A stretch of 64,000 nt of DNA. It comes from Emmonsiellopsis sp. PD_33 (lineage: Eukaryota > Ascomycota > Eurotiomycetes > Onygenales > Ajellomycetaceae). Positions 38,201 to 49,929 of this stretch are shown piece by piece. Within the stretch, counting starts at the first letter, position 1, and every line of letters begins with the position of its first letter. The position numbers and the translations under genes were made by a program. The stretch spans positions 16,123-80,122 of the forward strand of contig JANTQF010000155.1 of NCBI GenBank assembly GCA_032988165.1, written 5' to 3'. The notes beneath the pieces are model-generated. The model did not search any database and was not told the origin of the DNA. It saw only the letters and a program-made list of their open reading frames with translations.

Positions 38201-41074
38201 AGGGGTCAAATGATGCAAAAGACGGCCCTTTAGGTGAAAGTCAAACGTCCCGCCAGTCAGCGCTGGAAGCTGAAGAAAAGCACGCTCTAGAAGGGAGTTC
38301 TGGATCAAAAGACATTCAGGGGTCTGATCCGCCTGGATCCTCCGGTCTCGTCGCTACTGTCTTTCCGTTCCTTGAACGGGTAGCGGCAAGGCGATCCTCA
38401 CAAGAAGCCAAGGATCAAACTCCCTTGGAAACCTCAGAACGATCGATGTCGATAGATGCGCCTACATTTCCCCAATCCTTCAAGTTAGCCGCAGATCATG
38501 AAATCATGTCCAGGTTCGAAGAACCCGTCAAGGGGCGCTCAAGCCTTGACGCCATTCCGCAAAGTACCGATCGTTCTATGGATGTGAGTGATATGAATTC
38601 CGAGCGCGAGCTACCAGTGATCAAAGACAGTCCCAGGCGGGAACCTCCCCTTGCGGATGCAGAAGCCAAAGAGAGCGTCTCTGCACGTTTTCGTTCGTCT
38701 CCGTCGACGCGAGTTGACGTAGAGCATTCTAGCCCGGCACCCCATACCCCCACGATGCACGGCCGCCCTAAAGATTTCCTCTCGGGAACACCAACTACGC
38801 TACCGGCTGGTGAGCCTACGGAACATCCACGATCAATATTCGGGGGCCCGTACGGGCTTGGGGGGGACCAGGGCGCAATTGCCTCGCCACCACGCACACC
38901 CCTAGCCACAATCAAAGAACATGTCCCCGAGGAATCCGCCCGCCATGCTCGACACCGTGACCTGGCCGATGTGGGCTCTCCTGAGCGAGGAATCAAATCC
39001 GCGCGACACACTGGAAGCCCGCAGCTGACGATTGGACCGGAGCATATGCTGCCACAGCCCAGATCGCCGCGTCCGTCCAAGCCCGCTCGTGCCCGCGACA
39101 GTGTGTCCGGCGCTGTGTCTGCTCAGCCAGCCACACTCGACATGCCCAAAAAGCGGCGGGGTGAGCGGGCGCCCGCCGACGCGAGACGGACAGCGAGCAG
39201 CCCGTACGCCGACAGCCCCACGCCCGCCGAGCGCAAGGAGGCCAAGGGACAGCCGCGGGCGCGCAGCATCGGCAGCACCGAGTCGTTGTCGGCGGAGTCA
39301 GGGGCTACACTGCGGCGCGGGCACAGCGGCGACCTTAGGGCGGCAAGGCGGCTGGCCGAAGCGGGCGAGGCACGTGACGACGACGTGGTGGGCGTTCCTT
39401 CGTCGTCCAACTACGATCCGTTGACGGACAAAGGGAAACGCGCTGTGCGAGGAGGCATGGCCGACGTCTATGTGAGTCTCTCCTGTTTGTAATTACAACT
39501 ATATAATTAATTATATATCCCGCTGACATGGCTTCCCTCCGCAGGAAGGCTGGGGCGACGTGCCCGGCTCCTCTCCCCGCTCCCCCACCCGCCCGCCCAG
39601 CGTCCGCCGCCGCCGCAGCTTGCAGCACCTCCACGACCTCGAGTCCCGCGTCGACCAGCTCGTCTCCGAGAACCGCCTGCTCTCCTCCGCCAAAGCCACC
39701 GCCGAGCAGCAGCTCGAGTCCCAATCCCTCGCCCATCGCCAGACCGAACGCGCCCTACAGACACGTGACCAGGACATTGCCAACAAGGACCTGGAGATCC
39801 AGCAGCTCAAGAACTCGCTCGACTGGTTCCAGAAAGAGATTGCGCGTCTGACCGAGGCCAACGAGAGCCTTACTGCGACCAGTGCGGCACTGCAGGCCTC
39901 GCACGAGTTAGAAGCGAGCCAGCATGCAGCGGCCAAACAAAGCTTGAGGGAGCTCCAGGACCAACACTCGCAGCTGTCTGCCGGGCTGGAAGGGATTGTA
40001 CAAAACGAAATCAACAATGTGTTGGCGGAGAAGAATGCGGAACTGCAGCATTTGCGCGCCGAATTAGCCGACGCGCGGGAGAAAGTCAAGGCGCTTCAGA
40101 TACAGATCATGGAGTCAATGGGAGACAATGTTCTTGTTTTCCGCGATGAAGACTACTTTGACGGACAGTGCCAGAAACTCTGCCAGCATGTGCAGCAGTG
40201 GGTTCTACGCTTCTCCAAGTTCTCCGACATGCGCCTTTGTCGCCTCACCAGTGCTATCCGCGACGAAAAGGTGGCGCTTCGGTTCGAAAACGCCATCCTC
40301 GACGGGTCCGATGTCGATACCTACCTCTCTGATCGAGTGAGGCGGAGAGATGTGTTCATGTCTGTTGTGATGACTATGGTGTGGGAATACATCTTCACGC
40401 GCTACCTGTTCGGCATGGACCGGGAGCAGAGGCAAAAGCTCAAGACGCTCGAAAAACAGCTGAGCGATGTCGGACCACCAAGTGCTGTCCAGCAATGGCG
40501 AGCGACGACCCTCTCGCTCCTTGCCAAACGACCCGCGTTCGAAGAGCAGCGGGCCAACGACACAGAGGCCGTTGTCCAGGAAATCTACCATACGCTCTCC
40601 AAGCTGCTTCCGCCGCCCCGCGAGCTGGAACATACGATTCTGGAGTCTCTACGAAACGTGATGCGGGCTGCAGTTGGTCTATCTATCGAAATGCGCACGC
40701 AGCGGGCGGAATACATCATGCTGCCACCTCTCCAGCCCGAGTACACGGCCGACGGCGAGCTGGCCCGCAAGGTGCACTTCAAAGCGGCGCTGATGAACGA
40801 GCGCAGTGGCGAGACTACATCCAACGAGCAGCTGGAAGAACAACAGGCGGTGGTGAGAGTGGTGCTCTTCCCGCTGGTGGTCAAGAAGTGCAGTGACGAA
40901 GGCGACGGCGACGAGGAGATTGTGGTGTGTCCTGCCCAAGTACTTGTGGCGCGGCCGGGCAAGGACAAGAAGGTCGTACGAGTGCTGAGCGGCGACCGGA
41001 TGTCCATTGACCAGGCCACCCAGTCGATGCAGAGCTTCCCGTCGATCAACATGGAGGGCAGCAACGTAATATGA
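23216..41074 (+). CDS. lah: giant leashin-type (involucrin-repeat) Woronin body tether
   Basis: Three exons, 23216-29554, 29683-39471 and 39545-41074, join in phase to about 5,885 codons. Both introns (128 and 73 nt) lie between codons and have GTATGA...TTTAG and GTGAGT...GCAG. The N-terminal third is RS/RD-rich. It includes a conserved-looking block near residues 500-610 with YIGVCKYCFEPG, and at least seven Gly/Ala-rich hydrophobic segments (about 391, 455, 587, 709, 847, 1251 and 1536; an eighth near 2475). The middle is acidic and Pro-rich, with about 22 lysine-rich repeats of the form KKGKKxxKK. The last exon has a coiled coil (about 5395-5550) and then a globular domain containing RRDVFMSVVMTMVWEYIF and RTQRAEYIMLPPLQPEY. 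Leashin anchors Woronin bodies near the septal pore in Aspergillus and Neurospora. In Aspergillus it is one giant protein, annotated as involucrin repeat protein. Assignment rests on size, exon order, N-terminal style and the C-terminal domain, all from memory of the family. Confidence 0.82.
33061..34680 (+). repeat. core of the lysine-rich repeat array in the leashin gene
   Basis: Six diverged protein repeats begin near 33070, 33390, 33815, 34060, 34300 and 34595. Each contains (K/A)xKRKAKKDKKK, followed in most by a (S/A)LDWT-type tail and by DEPS or a close variant. The last three start with PQLTGKAKRKAKKDKKK and are nearly identical, so they are the youngest copies. Spacers of roughly 240-430 bp are Pro/Glu-rich and much less alike. 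Looser copies of the lysine motif, often preceded by W or F and a Pro, extend the array from about 31300 to 38210. Confidence 0.85.
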
Positions 41075-41792
41075 GGCGTCACCCTCTGTTGGCTGTGCTA
41101 TCTCTGTGTAATGGTCGCTGGGTGTGCGAACGGCTGCTGCTGGCGTTTGGCTTCTGGATACCCAAAACGAAGCGGGATTTGTTTTTTCTATGCTTTTTCA
41201 TTTGTTATTTTATTTAGTGTCATTTGTTATATCTTTCGGTTGGATTTATTCTGTTTGTTGCACTTTGATGTATAGAACGCATCGACGACTTATGACGCTG
41301 GGACGGGATTGATTTATGATATGGATGGATGGATTATGTATTTTAGCGATGGGAGTAGTGTTTATTGACTATTTAATGATAACTGTTTATTGTTTGTTTT
41401 ATTGTATCTTCGTATTTTCTAACCTGTAGATATTTACTCCCGAGTGTAAATGTAGAAATAATTCAACGACCTCACCTGCCTGAGATTCGAGACAAGAACA
41501 ACCTCGAGAAGAGAAGACATCCCACGCCAACAGAACGAACACACACACATTGGATATATCTCCGGCATCCTATCTCTCCCCGCCAAACCACCGTCTAATT
41601 GCTTCCTGGTTCCGCCTCTTAGAGTTTCGCTCTCGCCGCCTCCACCATGGTCCACCGCCGAGCTTGTTTGGCGTCATAAATACGCCCAGCAGAACAGCTC
41701 GATCTCTCCGCTTACCTCGCCTCCGTCTGCTATGTGAGCGCTATCTGCAGCGTCTGCTCTGCTCTCCTCGGCCTATCCCCATTAGATTCCCC
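41075..41792. other. spacer between the leashin gene and the CorA gene
   Basis: 718 bp containing T-rich 3' UTR-like sequence up to about 41,440 and a more CT-rich leader after it. One frame runs open upstream of the CorA start but has no ATG before 41793. Nothing else is seen. Confidence 0.5.
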
Positions 41793-44691
41793 ATGGAGCC
41801 CTCTCATGCTGCTGGGCGTGGTGGTGCTGGCCTTCCACCCGCGCCGGACACCGCCAGACCCCCCGCTGCCAGCTCATCCACGCCCACGCCCACTCCCGCC
41901 CAGCCACAGCCACAGCAGCAAGCTCAGAAGAAGCGCAAGAATCGTGGCGGCCGGAGACGCCGCCATCGTCGCGAGTCCTTCGCCCCGCCGCTGGACAGCC
42001 CGCATCCCAGCTCCACCGAACGACGCTCCGCCGCCTCCCCGCACCGAGATGCCCTGGACACCATCGCGACCTCGCCGGTCCAGCAGCGGCCTTCCTTCTA
42101 CCGGCTGGGCCAGGTCGGCGGGCTGAATCTGAGTGAGACGAGTTTGGACAGTGATGCGCTGTTGGACCATAGGTAGGACACGTCTGGCTGCTTGCTGGCT
42201 TGGGGCCCTGTATGACGTCTGTATAGGGCCATGCACACCGCAATTGATGCGGACATATTTACAGCAATATGATATGCTAACTGCTATCTCGTCGGATTCG
42301 ATCTACAGACACCAACCAATGATGCGTGCCCGTCGAGACAGCCGTCTTGCCCAGAGCTATCGTCCCGAGTCCTATCGCCCAGACATCCAACTCCAACCCA
42401 GCAGACCGCCCAGAGCCCCCAGGCCCTCCTCCCAGTCCCAGGGCATGGACGGAGAGGAATCGGAGGAGGTGGATGATAGAACCCCCTTGATAAGACCGGC
42501 CTCGGTGCGCAATTCCAGCTTCGTCCGGTACGGGACTGAGGCAAGACGGTCGCCGTCTCACTCCCCCAGGCGCAAACCGCCGTCCTTGACCTCTTCCCGT
42601 CGCTCGACGGGTGGCCCGTACTCCCCCGAAACGAATAAAAGTGCGAGGCGCGATTACGATGTGAACAATCCGCCGTCTGTGCCCGGAAGTCCGCAGGCTG
42701 GGGGTCCTGATATGGGCTACGATGATTCCTTGATTACTGGGTTGGATTTTACGCAAGCGGGGTCCCCGGCAGTTACGAGTACGGCCAGTCTGCCGTGTCA
42801 TGCCATTATCGATGTTGATGGAGAAGGGGATACAGGTGCTAGGCGTGATCCTTCGCCTTCGCCTGCAGCGCCTGGGTTTTCGCCTCTGGAGCTCCAGAGG
42901 CGTCGGACGGTTGCCCTGCCTGTCGAAGAGGATGTTTGTTTCCCAACGGGCGGGCTGTCCGATCTGGCTGAGGAAGACTTTGTCCCGCAACGTCCCGCGG
43001 AAGGATATTCTGGGGAACGTAGGCGGAGAAGACGGCGCGTCTGGCCTGATCTTTCGGTGTTGGAGGAGTGGAGTCGGGAGGAAAAAGAAGAACGGAGTGG
43101 AGGGATACGGGCGAAGAAAATCAGCGAGCCGGTGTTAGTTGGGGGACGATTGCGGCCGCGGAACTCGGGATGGAGGCGAGAGGAGGAGGATGCTCCATAT
43201 CGATTCACTTATTTCAATGAAGAATTCCACAGCACGATACACAGCCAGACAATCTCGGAGCTTGTGCAGCCTGGCCAGACCTTCCGCGATCTTTTCATCC
43301 CTGATCCTCCCGAATTGGAGGATGAGTCTTCGGACGACTCGGACTCGCCGGATTACTCTCAGAATCGAGAGAGCAGTCTCGAGACGACCGCCACCAATGG
43401 ACACGCTTTTGTGAACAATCGCAGCGAACGTAACTTGAGCGATGCTGCGACGCACACGGACAGGCAGGGCTCGTCTCAAACGGAGCCACCCAAATCTACA
43501 AAGGAAAAACGATACGGGCCTCGTCCGACGTTTTGGTTGGATATCCTGAGCCCTACGGACGCTGAAATGCGCATTCTTTCCAAGGCGTTCGGGATCCATG
43601 CTCTAACGGCAGAAGATATCATGGTGCAAGAAGCTCGTGAGAAGGTGGAGCTTTTCAGACACTATTACTTCCTCAACTACCGTACTTTCGAACAAGACCC
43701 GCACAGCGATAACTTCCTTGAGCCAGTCAACATGTACGTGATCGTTTTCCGCGAAGGCGTCCTCAGCTTCCACTTTTCCATGACGCCGCATCCCGCCAAC
43801 GTCCGCCGGAGAATCCGGCAGTTGAAAGACTACCTGATCCTCAGCGCCGACTGGATCTCCTACGCCATCATCGACGACATCACCGACGTCTTTGGTCCCC
43901 TGATCCAGGCCGTTGAAAACGAGGTAGACGATATCGACGACACCATTCTCCGGCTACATTCAGATGATGCTACCAAGTACTTGCCACCGAGCAAGACGTC
44001 GAGAGATTATCTCGGCTACGGCGCGGACGGCGCTTCCACACCAGAACCCTTACCTTCTGGCTCTGACATGCTCCGTCGCGTCGGCGAGTGTCGAAAGAAA
44101 GTCATGGGCCTGTACCGATTACTAGGCAACAAAGCGGATGTAATCAAGGGGTTTGCAAAAAGATGCAATGAGCAGTGGGAAGTAGCGCCCAAGTCTGAAA
44201 TCGGGCTTTATCTGGGCGATATCCAAGACCATATCGTGACTATGACAAGTAACTTGAGCCACTATGAAACGTGAGTATACCACACCACCCACCCACACAA
44301 CCCCCCTCCTAGCTTGATCTAACAAACAAAAACAGCCTCCTCTCCCGCGCCCACTCCAACTACCTCGCCCAAATCAACATCCGCATGAACGAGCGCCAAG
44401 AACAAACCGCCGACGTCCTAGGAAAACTCACAGTGCTGGGCACCATCGTGCTGCCCATGAACATCATTTGCGGAATGTGGGGGATGAACGTCAAAGTCCC
44501 AGGCCAGGATGTGGATAATTTGTATTGGTTTTGGTCAAGTGAGTTTTGACCCAGCCGCCCCATGCCTTTGCCGGTAAAACATGTTTTGACTGACGCTTGG
44601 GAAAATAATAAAAAAAATAGTCACTGCCGGCCTGATCGTGTTCGCCGTTGCGTGCTTTTATATCGCGAAGAGGGTTTATGGGATTGTATGA
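41793..44691 (+). CDS. CorA-family magnesium transporter, ALR1/MNR2 type
   Basis: Exons are 41793-42172, 42309-44270, 44336-44538 and 44621-44691. They join in phase to 871 codons, with introns of 136, 65 and 82 nt; the first has a TGCTAAC branch site. Residues 1-400 are basic, Pro/Ser-rich and disordered, as in yeast Alr and Mnr2. The CorA domain runs from about residue 535 (FWLDILSPTDAEMR) through the long helix regions to the membrane part. The first transmembrane helix ends in GMWGMN (residues 827-832), which holds the Gly-Met-Asn signature of the ion entrance. The second helix (about 846-866) is followed by the basic C-terminus KRVYGIV. The GMN loop marks Mg2+ selectivity in this family. 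Whether the protein sits in the plasma membrane (Alr1-like) or the vacuole (Mnr2-like) cannot be decided here. An earlier start would need a non-ATG codon. Confidence 0.92.
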
Positions 44692-45782
44692 ATGGATGGA
44701 TGAATGGATGAGGTTTTTTTTTTTTTTTTTTTGATATAGTATCCTTCAACTCAGGCACATTGGTTCTTTCTTTCCTTGGCTTTTTTTGGCATGGGCGTTA
44801 TTTGGACTGGTTTGGTTTGGTTTGGTTTGGTTTGGTTGGTAGGTAGATAGGTAGACAGGTGGGTGGGTTTCTGTTTCTATAATTTATATAGTCTTTACTT
44901 CCATCCGGGGACTTACTTTACTCTTTGGGGGTACAAAGAAAGAGTTAAAACTTAGTTATGTTATCTTACTTTATTTTGGCATTTTAGGGGGGGGTTTTTT
45001 TTTGAGGGGGGGGGCATTCAAGGGTTACCCATCCGTCTAATCCGTAATCCATGTTGGGAAGAAAGAGGGAGGGAGGGACAGGGGGAGTGTTGGATAAATC
45101 AACATGGTGTTATAATAGGATAGGATAATGTATAGGAATGGAATATGAGGAAGGGGCTCTGTTAATCGTTCTATCTGTAATAGATAGATAGATAGGTAAA
45201 CAAACATCCAGGGAAATAAGATGGGAAGTTCCTAAGGAGGGTTAAAGATATACAGGTTTCATCAAGATAAATTTTATTCATTTCATTTATTTTTCATTAA
45301 TCATGTAAATTATATAGTTAGGAGATCTGTTTGCTCATGAACTTCATAAAATGAACACAGAAGAAAGTGAAAAATAAAAAAAAAAGACAGAGGGAAAGGG
45401 AAAGGGGGACGGAAATATAAAAAATGGAAAATGGAAACAAAAATCAAGAATATTTCCATCAAATAGTAGGGTTAGTTAGTAACCTAACCAAGAAAAAAAA
45501 AACCAGACAGACATATGTAACAAGTTAACTTAGATCAGACATCCACCCAATTTAGCAAAAATAGCAAATAGTGACCAAAACAGAAACGTAGAGGTGATGA
45601 CAGGACAAGAGAGACAAAAAACAGAGAGAAACAAAAAAACACCCTTGACCAACTCTGTTCTCCCACCGTTCATATGCCCTCATTCTCACCTGCCCAAGCC
45701 CATCCGCATACCCACCTCTGCCCAGTAACCTCCTCATCAAACCCAACCCCCCCTTTCCCCCGGCAAGCTCCACATCACAATC
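44692..45782. other. convergent 3' region between the CorA and DUF3824 genes
   Basis: 1.1 kb between two convergent genes. It contains a 19-base T-run (44714-44732), a GGTTT array (44810-44838), G-runs near 44990-45015 and AT-rich sequence. It should hold both 3' UTRs. No gene is seen. Confidence 0.55.
44810..44838. repeat. GGTTT pentanucleotide repeat
   Basis: Five to six consecutive GGTTT units, seen directly, followed by TAGG-type degenerate repeats. It lies in the 3' region of the CorA gene. It is not the fungal telomere unit TTAGGG. Confidence 0.85.
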
Positions 45783-48710
45783 TTAATACCCCCCCGACGG
45801 CAAAAACTGAGGCAGAGGATCCGCAAACAGTGAATCCTGACTAGCTGACCAATCCCCCCCGCTGTAGTTGTTGTTGTTGTCGTTGTTATGTGAGATTGAG
45901 ATGCCATTTCCCGCGTAGCCGTGGACGAGTTGGCGGTGGCCGTGGGAGTCGAAGTGGTCCGGGAGGTCGATGGTGGTGTCTGAGGCTGCTTCGGGGTGTT
46001 GGGGTTGGTGATACTGGGGTTGGTATTGTGGTTCGTGGGGGATGGGGGGTGGTGGGAGATGGTCATGGTGATGATGATTATGATGATGTGAATAGTGCTG
46101 GTGGCGGTGGTGGGAGCGATTTATGTTATCGATTGTGGAATCGCTATCATCGGTTTCATAACCCTGTTCACCATGGTGGCCTTGGTGTTGTGAAGATGCG
46201 CTGTCGTCGTCGTCATACGGCGCTGGGAGGTCAAAGTGGACAGTCTTTGGGGGTGGTTGGCTGGATGATCTGGGGCGGGAAGGTTCGGGGAGCAGCATTC
46301 TTGGAGCGGAGGTATTAGGAGATGCGGTCGACTGGTCGGGTGTTGGTGTAGGCCAGGTATTTGGGTGCGGTGGTGGCGATGGTGCCGTTATACCTGGACG
46401 AGACTGGCGTCAGCAGAACGTTCAACTAGATCCAGGAGGAGACCTGAACCCACCCTCTGACGACAAGTGGCGCTGTCCAGATGAGAGGGTAGGGTTCGGT
46501 ACAGAACTCACATTCTCGTCGCCTCTCATCGGCCGAGGAGCGTAAGGATCAGTTCCCGGAGGCGATGGGTAGGTGTAGTTTGGCTGTGCCTGGGGGGGTG
46601 CACCGGGAGGAGGGGGGTAATCGGCCGGGTTATATGGGCTACCTGGCGGGATATTGGGGGCAACTGGGGGCGGCCCAGGGGGAGGTGGAAATCTATTTCC
46701 CTGGGGGTAATAATTTGCACCATTTGGGGGGGGCGAGGGGGCATAAGGGGCGGGATCATAGCCCTCCTCATACGAATCATGGTACCCGCCATCAGGTCCA
46801 TATTCTGCAGAGTGCTGTCAGCCTCGTGAACAATCTTTTGCCTTGCAGGACGTCCCCCATAATCAAAGGAAACAGTGGATATTACTGGTATGTCACGGTG
46901 AAGTATACGTACTTCTTCTTTCTTCCTCCTTTCGGTGCTGCCTCTGTGTATATTCACGAGCAGCAAGCCCCGCTCCAGCAGCAGCAAGGCCGGCAGTCGC
47001 AAATTCTCTGGTTCGGCTTCTGCTTCGATCCTTCTTGTGGCCGTGGCTTTTGCGATGGCCGTCCCTGTCATCAGAACTGCTTCCCGATCCATAATGGCGG
47101 CTGCGGCTTCGGCTTCGGCTCCCGCCGCGATGGCGACTGCTTCTCCGGGGCGGTGCTTCAATTGCGTCCGGATAGTAGCCATGTCCGCTAGGCGGCCGGC
47201 CGTAATAGTCACTGTTTGCCGGGATGCTTCCATAAACAGGATCATCGCCATACTCGATGAGTTGCGGAGCCGAATGCGATGGATCCGAGTAGGATGAGGA
47301 ACGACGTCTGCTTTTGGACCTAGATCTCCGCCTTCTGTCTCGTTTTCCTTCGGCTTCGGTTTCTTTTTTCGCCTTGTTCTTTTCATACATTGCAGCAATT
47401 GCAGCGCTTCCAAGTCCAGCAGCGGCTATGGGAATACCTTGTCTCACCCTACTCTTCGACCGTTCTCCTTTCCGGGACCGGGATTTGCTCCTGGCTCGCT
47501 CTATCAAACCCGCCACTGCAGCGCCTGCAAGTCCGGCTTCCGCCATCCGCTTGTTGCGGTGGGCAGGGTTTCGAGCATCATCCGACCCAGAACTGTGTGA
47601 TCCCCGACGATGACGGGAGCGACTCCGTCTATCGTGCGACTTGTGCGAATTACCGTCTTTCTTGCCGTCCTTCTCTGACTTCTTTCGAGCCAGAGCAACT
47701 GCTCCAGCAATTGCGGCTGCGCCCAAGCCAAGCCCTGCCAAAGTTTTGATGCGCGAATCAGATGAAGAGCGACTCCGGTGACGACGGTGGTGATGTCGAC
47801 GGTCTCCACGGTCGCGGCCTCGATCAAGAGATTCGGCGCGGCTCCTGCTTTTGCTCCGGCGGTGGCTTCTAGCACGTTGAAACACTTCGGCCGCAACTGC
47901 GCCCAATGCACCCGCGCCAACATCTTTGCCGATGCGGCTCATTGTTGTGTCTTTCTCCCCGTCCTTGTTGGACCGGCGTCGCACCAATTCAGCGGCACCT
48001 ACGCCAACCAAGGCACCGCCGGCAAGGTTTCGGGCATGGTGATGGGGGCTCTCATCGCGGTAATCTCTGCTCCGATGGACATGAACCATGTCATCATCGC
48101 TGCTATAGTCACGGCCGCGATGGCTTTTGGTTCGGCGCGATCCTGAACTGCGGGGACTGTCGGGGCGGTAGTAGCGCTCTTCGTACTCATCGCGATAGTG
48201 TCGGCCATTGTCATAGTCTCTGGTGCTTCTGCTGTAGTAATAGTCATCGTCTCGGGGATCACGACTACTACGCGCTGTCCAGCGATCGTCGGCCTCGGAG
48301 CGGCTTATGAGCTGATAGTCCGAGTCTTCGCCGCGGGAGGGCGCATAGGATGAGGGGCGATAAACTTCTTTAATGATCATTGGCTTGGGCTCTTGCTGAA
48401 TGAAGATATTGTGTGCATAGAACTGGTCTTGTCGAGCGGGCAACTCGGCAGACCGGGCACGGCTGGATATTCCGATGGGGCTGTTGGACTCACGATCGTA
48501 ATCTCTCTCATAGCGACGCACTTCGAAATCTCGATCATCCCGGTCGAGAGGGCGCCGGATAGTAAGCTCGCGTTCGTTCATGGCGGGCTCGTCTCGTCGG
48601 TACGAATCCCGCTCTGAGGGAATGACGTAACGCCTGATCGAGTAGCTGGATCTGGGTTCGGACTGGCGGGAGACTTCGTCCCAGTCGCGGTCTCTGTAAG
48701 CATGAGTCAT
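45783..48710 (-). CDS. DUF3824-like Arg/Ser-rich disordered protein
   Basis: Minus-strand exons are 48710-46913, 46804-46454 and 46393-45783. They join in phase to 919 codons across introns of 108 and 60 nt (GTACGT...GCAG and GTGGGT...CCAG). The start MTHAYRDRDWDE is chosen over an in-frame ATG 18 codons upstream because it begins the charged sequence typical of the family. Residues 1-225 are RD/RY-rich. Six Gly/Ala-rich hydrophobic segments follow (near 227, 262, 322, 387, 424 and 569), separated by RS- and K-rich blocks. After that comes a Tyr/Pro/Gly-rich stretch (exon 2), then an acidic part with GYETDDSDSTID, a histidine cluster and SDTTIDLPDHFD near the end. These C-terminal motifs match DUF3824 proteins as I remember them. 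Function is unknown. The Gly/Ala segments resemble those in the leashin protein 4.7 kb away. Confidence 0.82.
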
Positions 48711-49610
48711 GAGGGCGGTGGCCAGGCAAGAGAGTGCTGGGAATTGAGCCGAGAAATATGACAATCAAAGCAAACTGTGCCGGAGAGGATTTTGGTATGG
48801 ATGCAGAGGGGGGCGGGGTAGTGTGGGAACGGTCAGACAAAATGATAGCAGGATTTCTCAGACGAAAAGCCAGATAAAGGCTCAACCAAGGTACGGGGAT
48901 AGACGGAACTATCCGGTAGGCTAAGACCACAAGAAGGAGAGATACAGAGAAGCAATTTAGGGAGAAGAGAAGAGAAACAAAAAGAGGATGGCGATGTCAT
49001 GGGTCAAATGATGGATGAGGCTGATAGGCGCTATTTAACTAGCGGGTGGCCAGATGCACGAAGCGGGCGTAACATAGATTGTGCAAATTGTGCAGCGCAT
49101 GTCTGGGGGAGAGGACAGGCTGTGCAGAAACCACTCCTGTATCTTGCTCTTGCTCTGGAGTCTGTAGGCAAAGGACAGGAGAGAAAAGTGCACGGAGAGG
49201 AGATAGATATACACCGTTTATCCCACACGATTATTCAGCCCCCCCGCCAGAGCCCGATGGCCAGGAGTGCGAGATGTGCATAATGCGGGCGCAAAGGGCA
49301 ATGGGCAAAGTGAAATAATTGGGAACGAGACCGACTTTGAGTAGGAAAGAAAGCAAATCAGACGCAACTCACCAGTCAGCGGAAGAGTAAACTGTATCGA
49401 TGCCCAACTGGATATAAGGTATGCAGGAGGGTATCGAGGGGGCGGGGAGAGTTGCGATTCGGCAAAATCTAGATAGTATCGATGGCGCGCAAAACAACGA
49501 AAATGGAGAAGAGATGAAAGAAGACAGAAAATAGAAAACCCAAAGACGGAGAACAGACGGCGATATATAATCAGGACAGGGGAGGAGGCTGAAAAGACAG
49601 CCGTTAGTTA

Positions 49611-49929
49611 TTAGTTAAGGGACAGGCTTATGCCGATGACGTCGTTCGCCAGTATGCCATATCGCCGCCCGTCAGGGATGTGCGTGCCTCCTCTGATATC
49701 TTGTTGGGCATGTTCGAGTATTTCCCAGCCATCAGATAGTCCCTTACGCAGATTCGGCCATTCCTTAGTACAAAACGGGTACTTCCATACATGTCGCTTT
49801 GGATGCCATCGGCAGTGACAGATTCCAGGGTCTTGCTGATTCGTCCCGGAGGCCAGGAAGGGATGGCAAAGCGAACGAACTAACGCCCTACTGAAGGAGA
49901 GGGTTGGTTCGGTAGTAGCCAGTCAAAGA
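49611..49929 (-). pseudogene. coding-like frame without a start codon, possible exon or gene remnant
   Basis: On the minus strand a frame is open for about 105 codons up to TAA at 49613-49611 but contains no upstream ATG. The distal 75 residues are not low-complexity and look protein-like: cysteines in GICHC and YPFC, a KEWPNLRKGLSDGWE helix, and GGTHIPDGRRYGI. An AG at 49837-49836 could be an acceptor just before CAAGACCC, so this may be the last exon of an unrecognised spliced gene. It may also be the remnant of one. No matching upstream exon was found within about 500 bp. I cannot name a family. Confidence 0.3.

Noticed and set aside
16528..41074. Secondary metabolite gene cluster around the zinc-cluster factor and the dehydrogenase
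   Set aside because: A regulator and a dehydrogenase are adjacent, but there is no polyketide synthase, peptide synthetase, terpene cyclase, P450 or transporter typical of such a cluster, and the next gene is the leashin structural protein.
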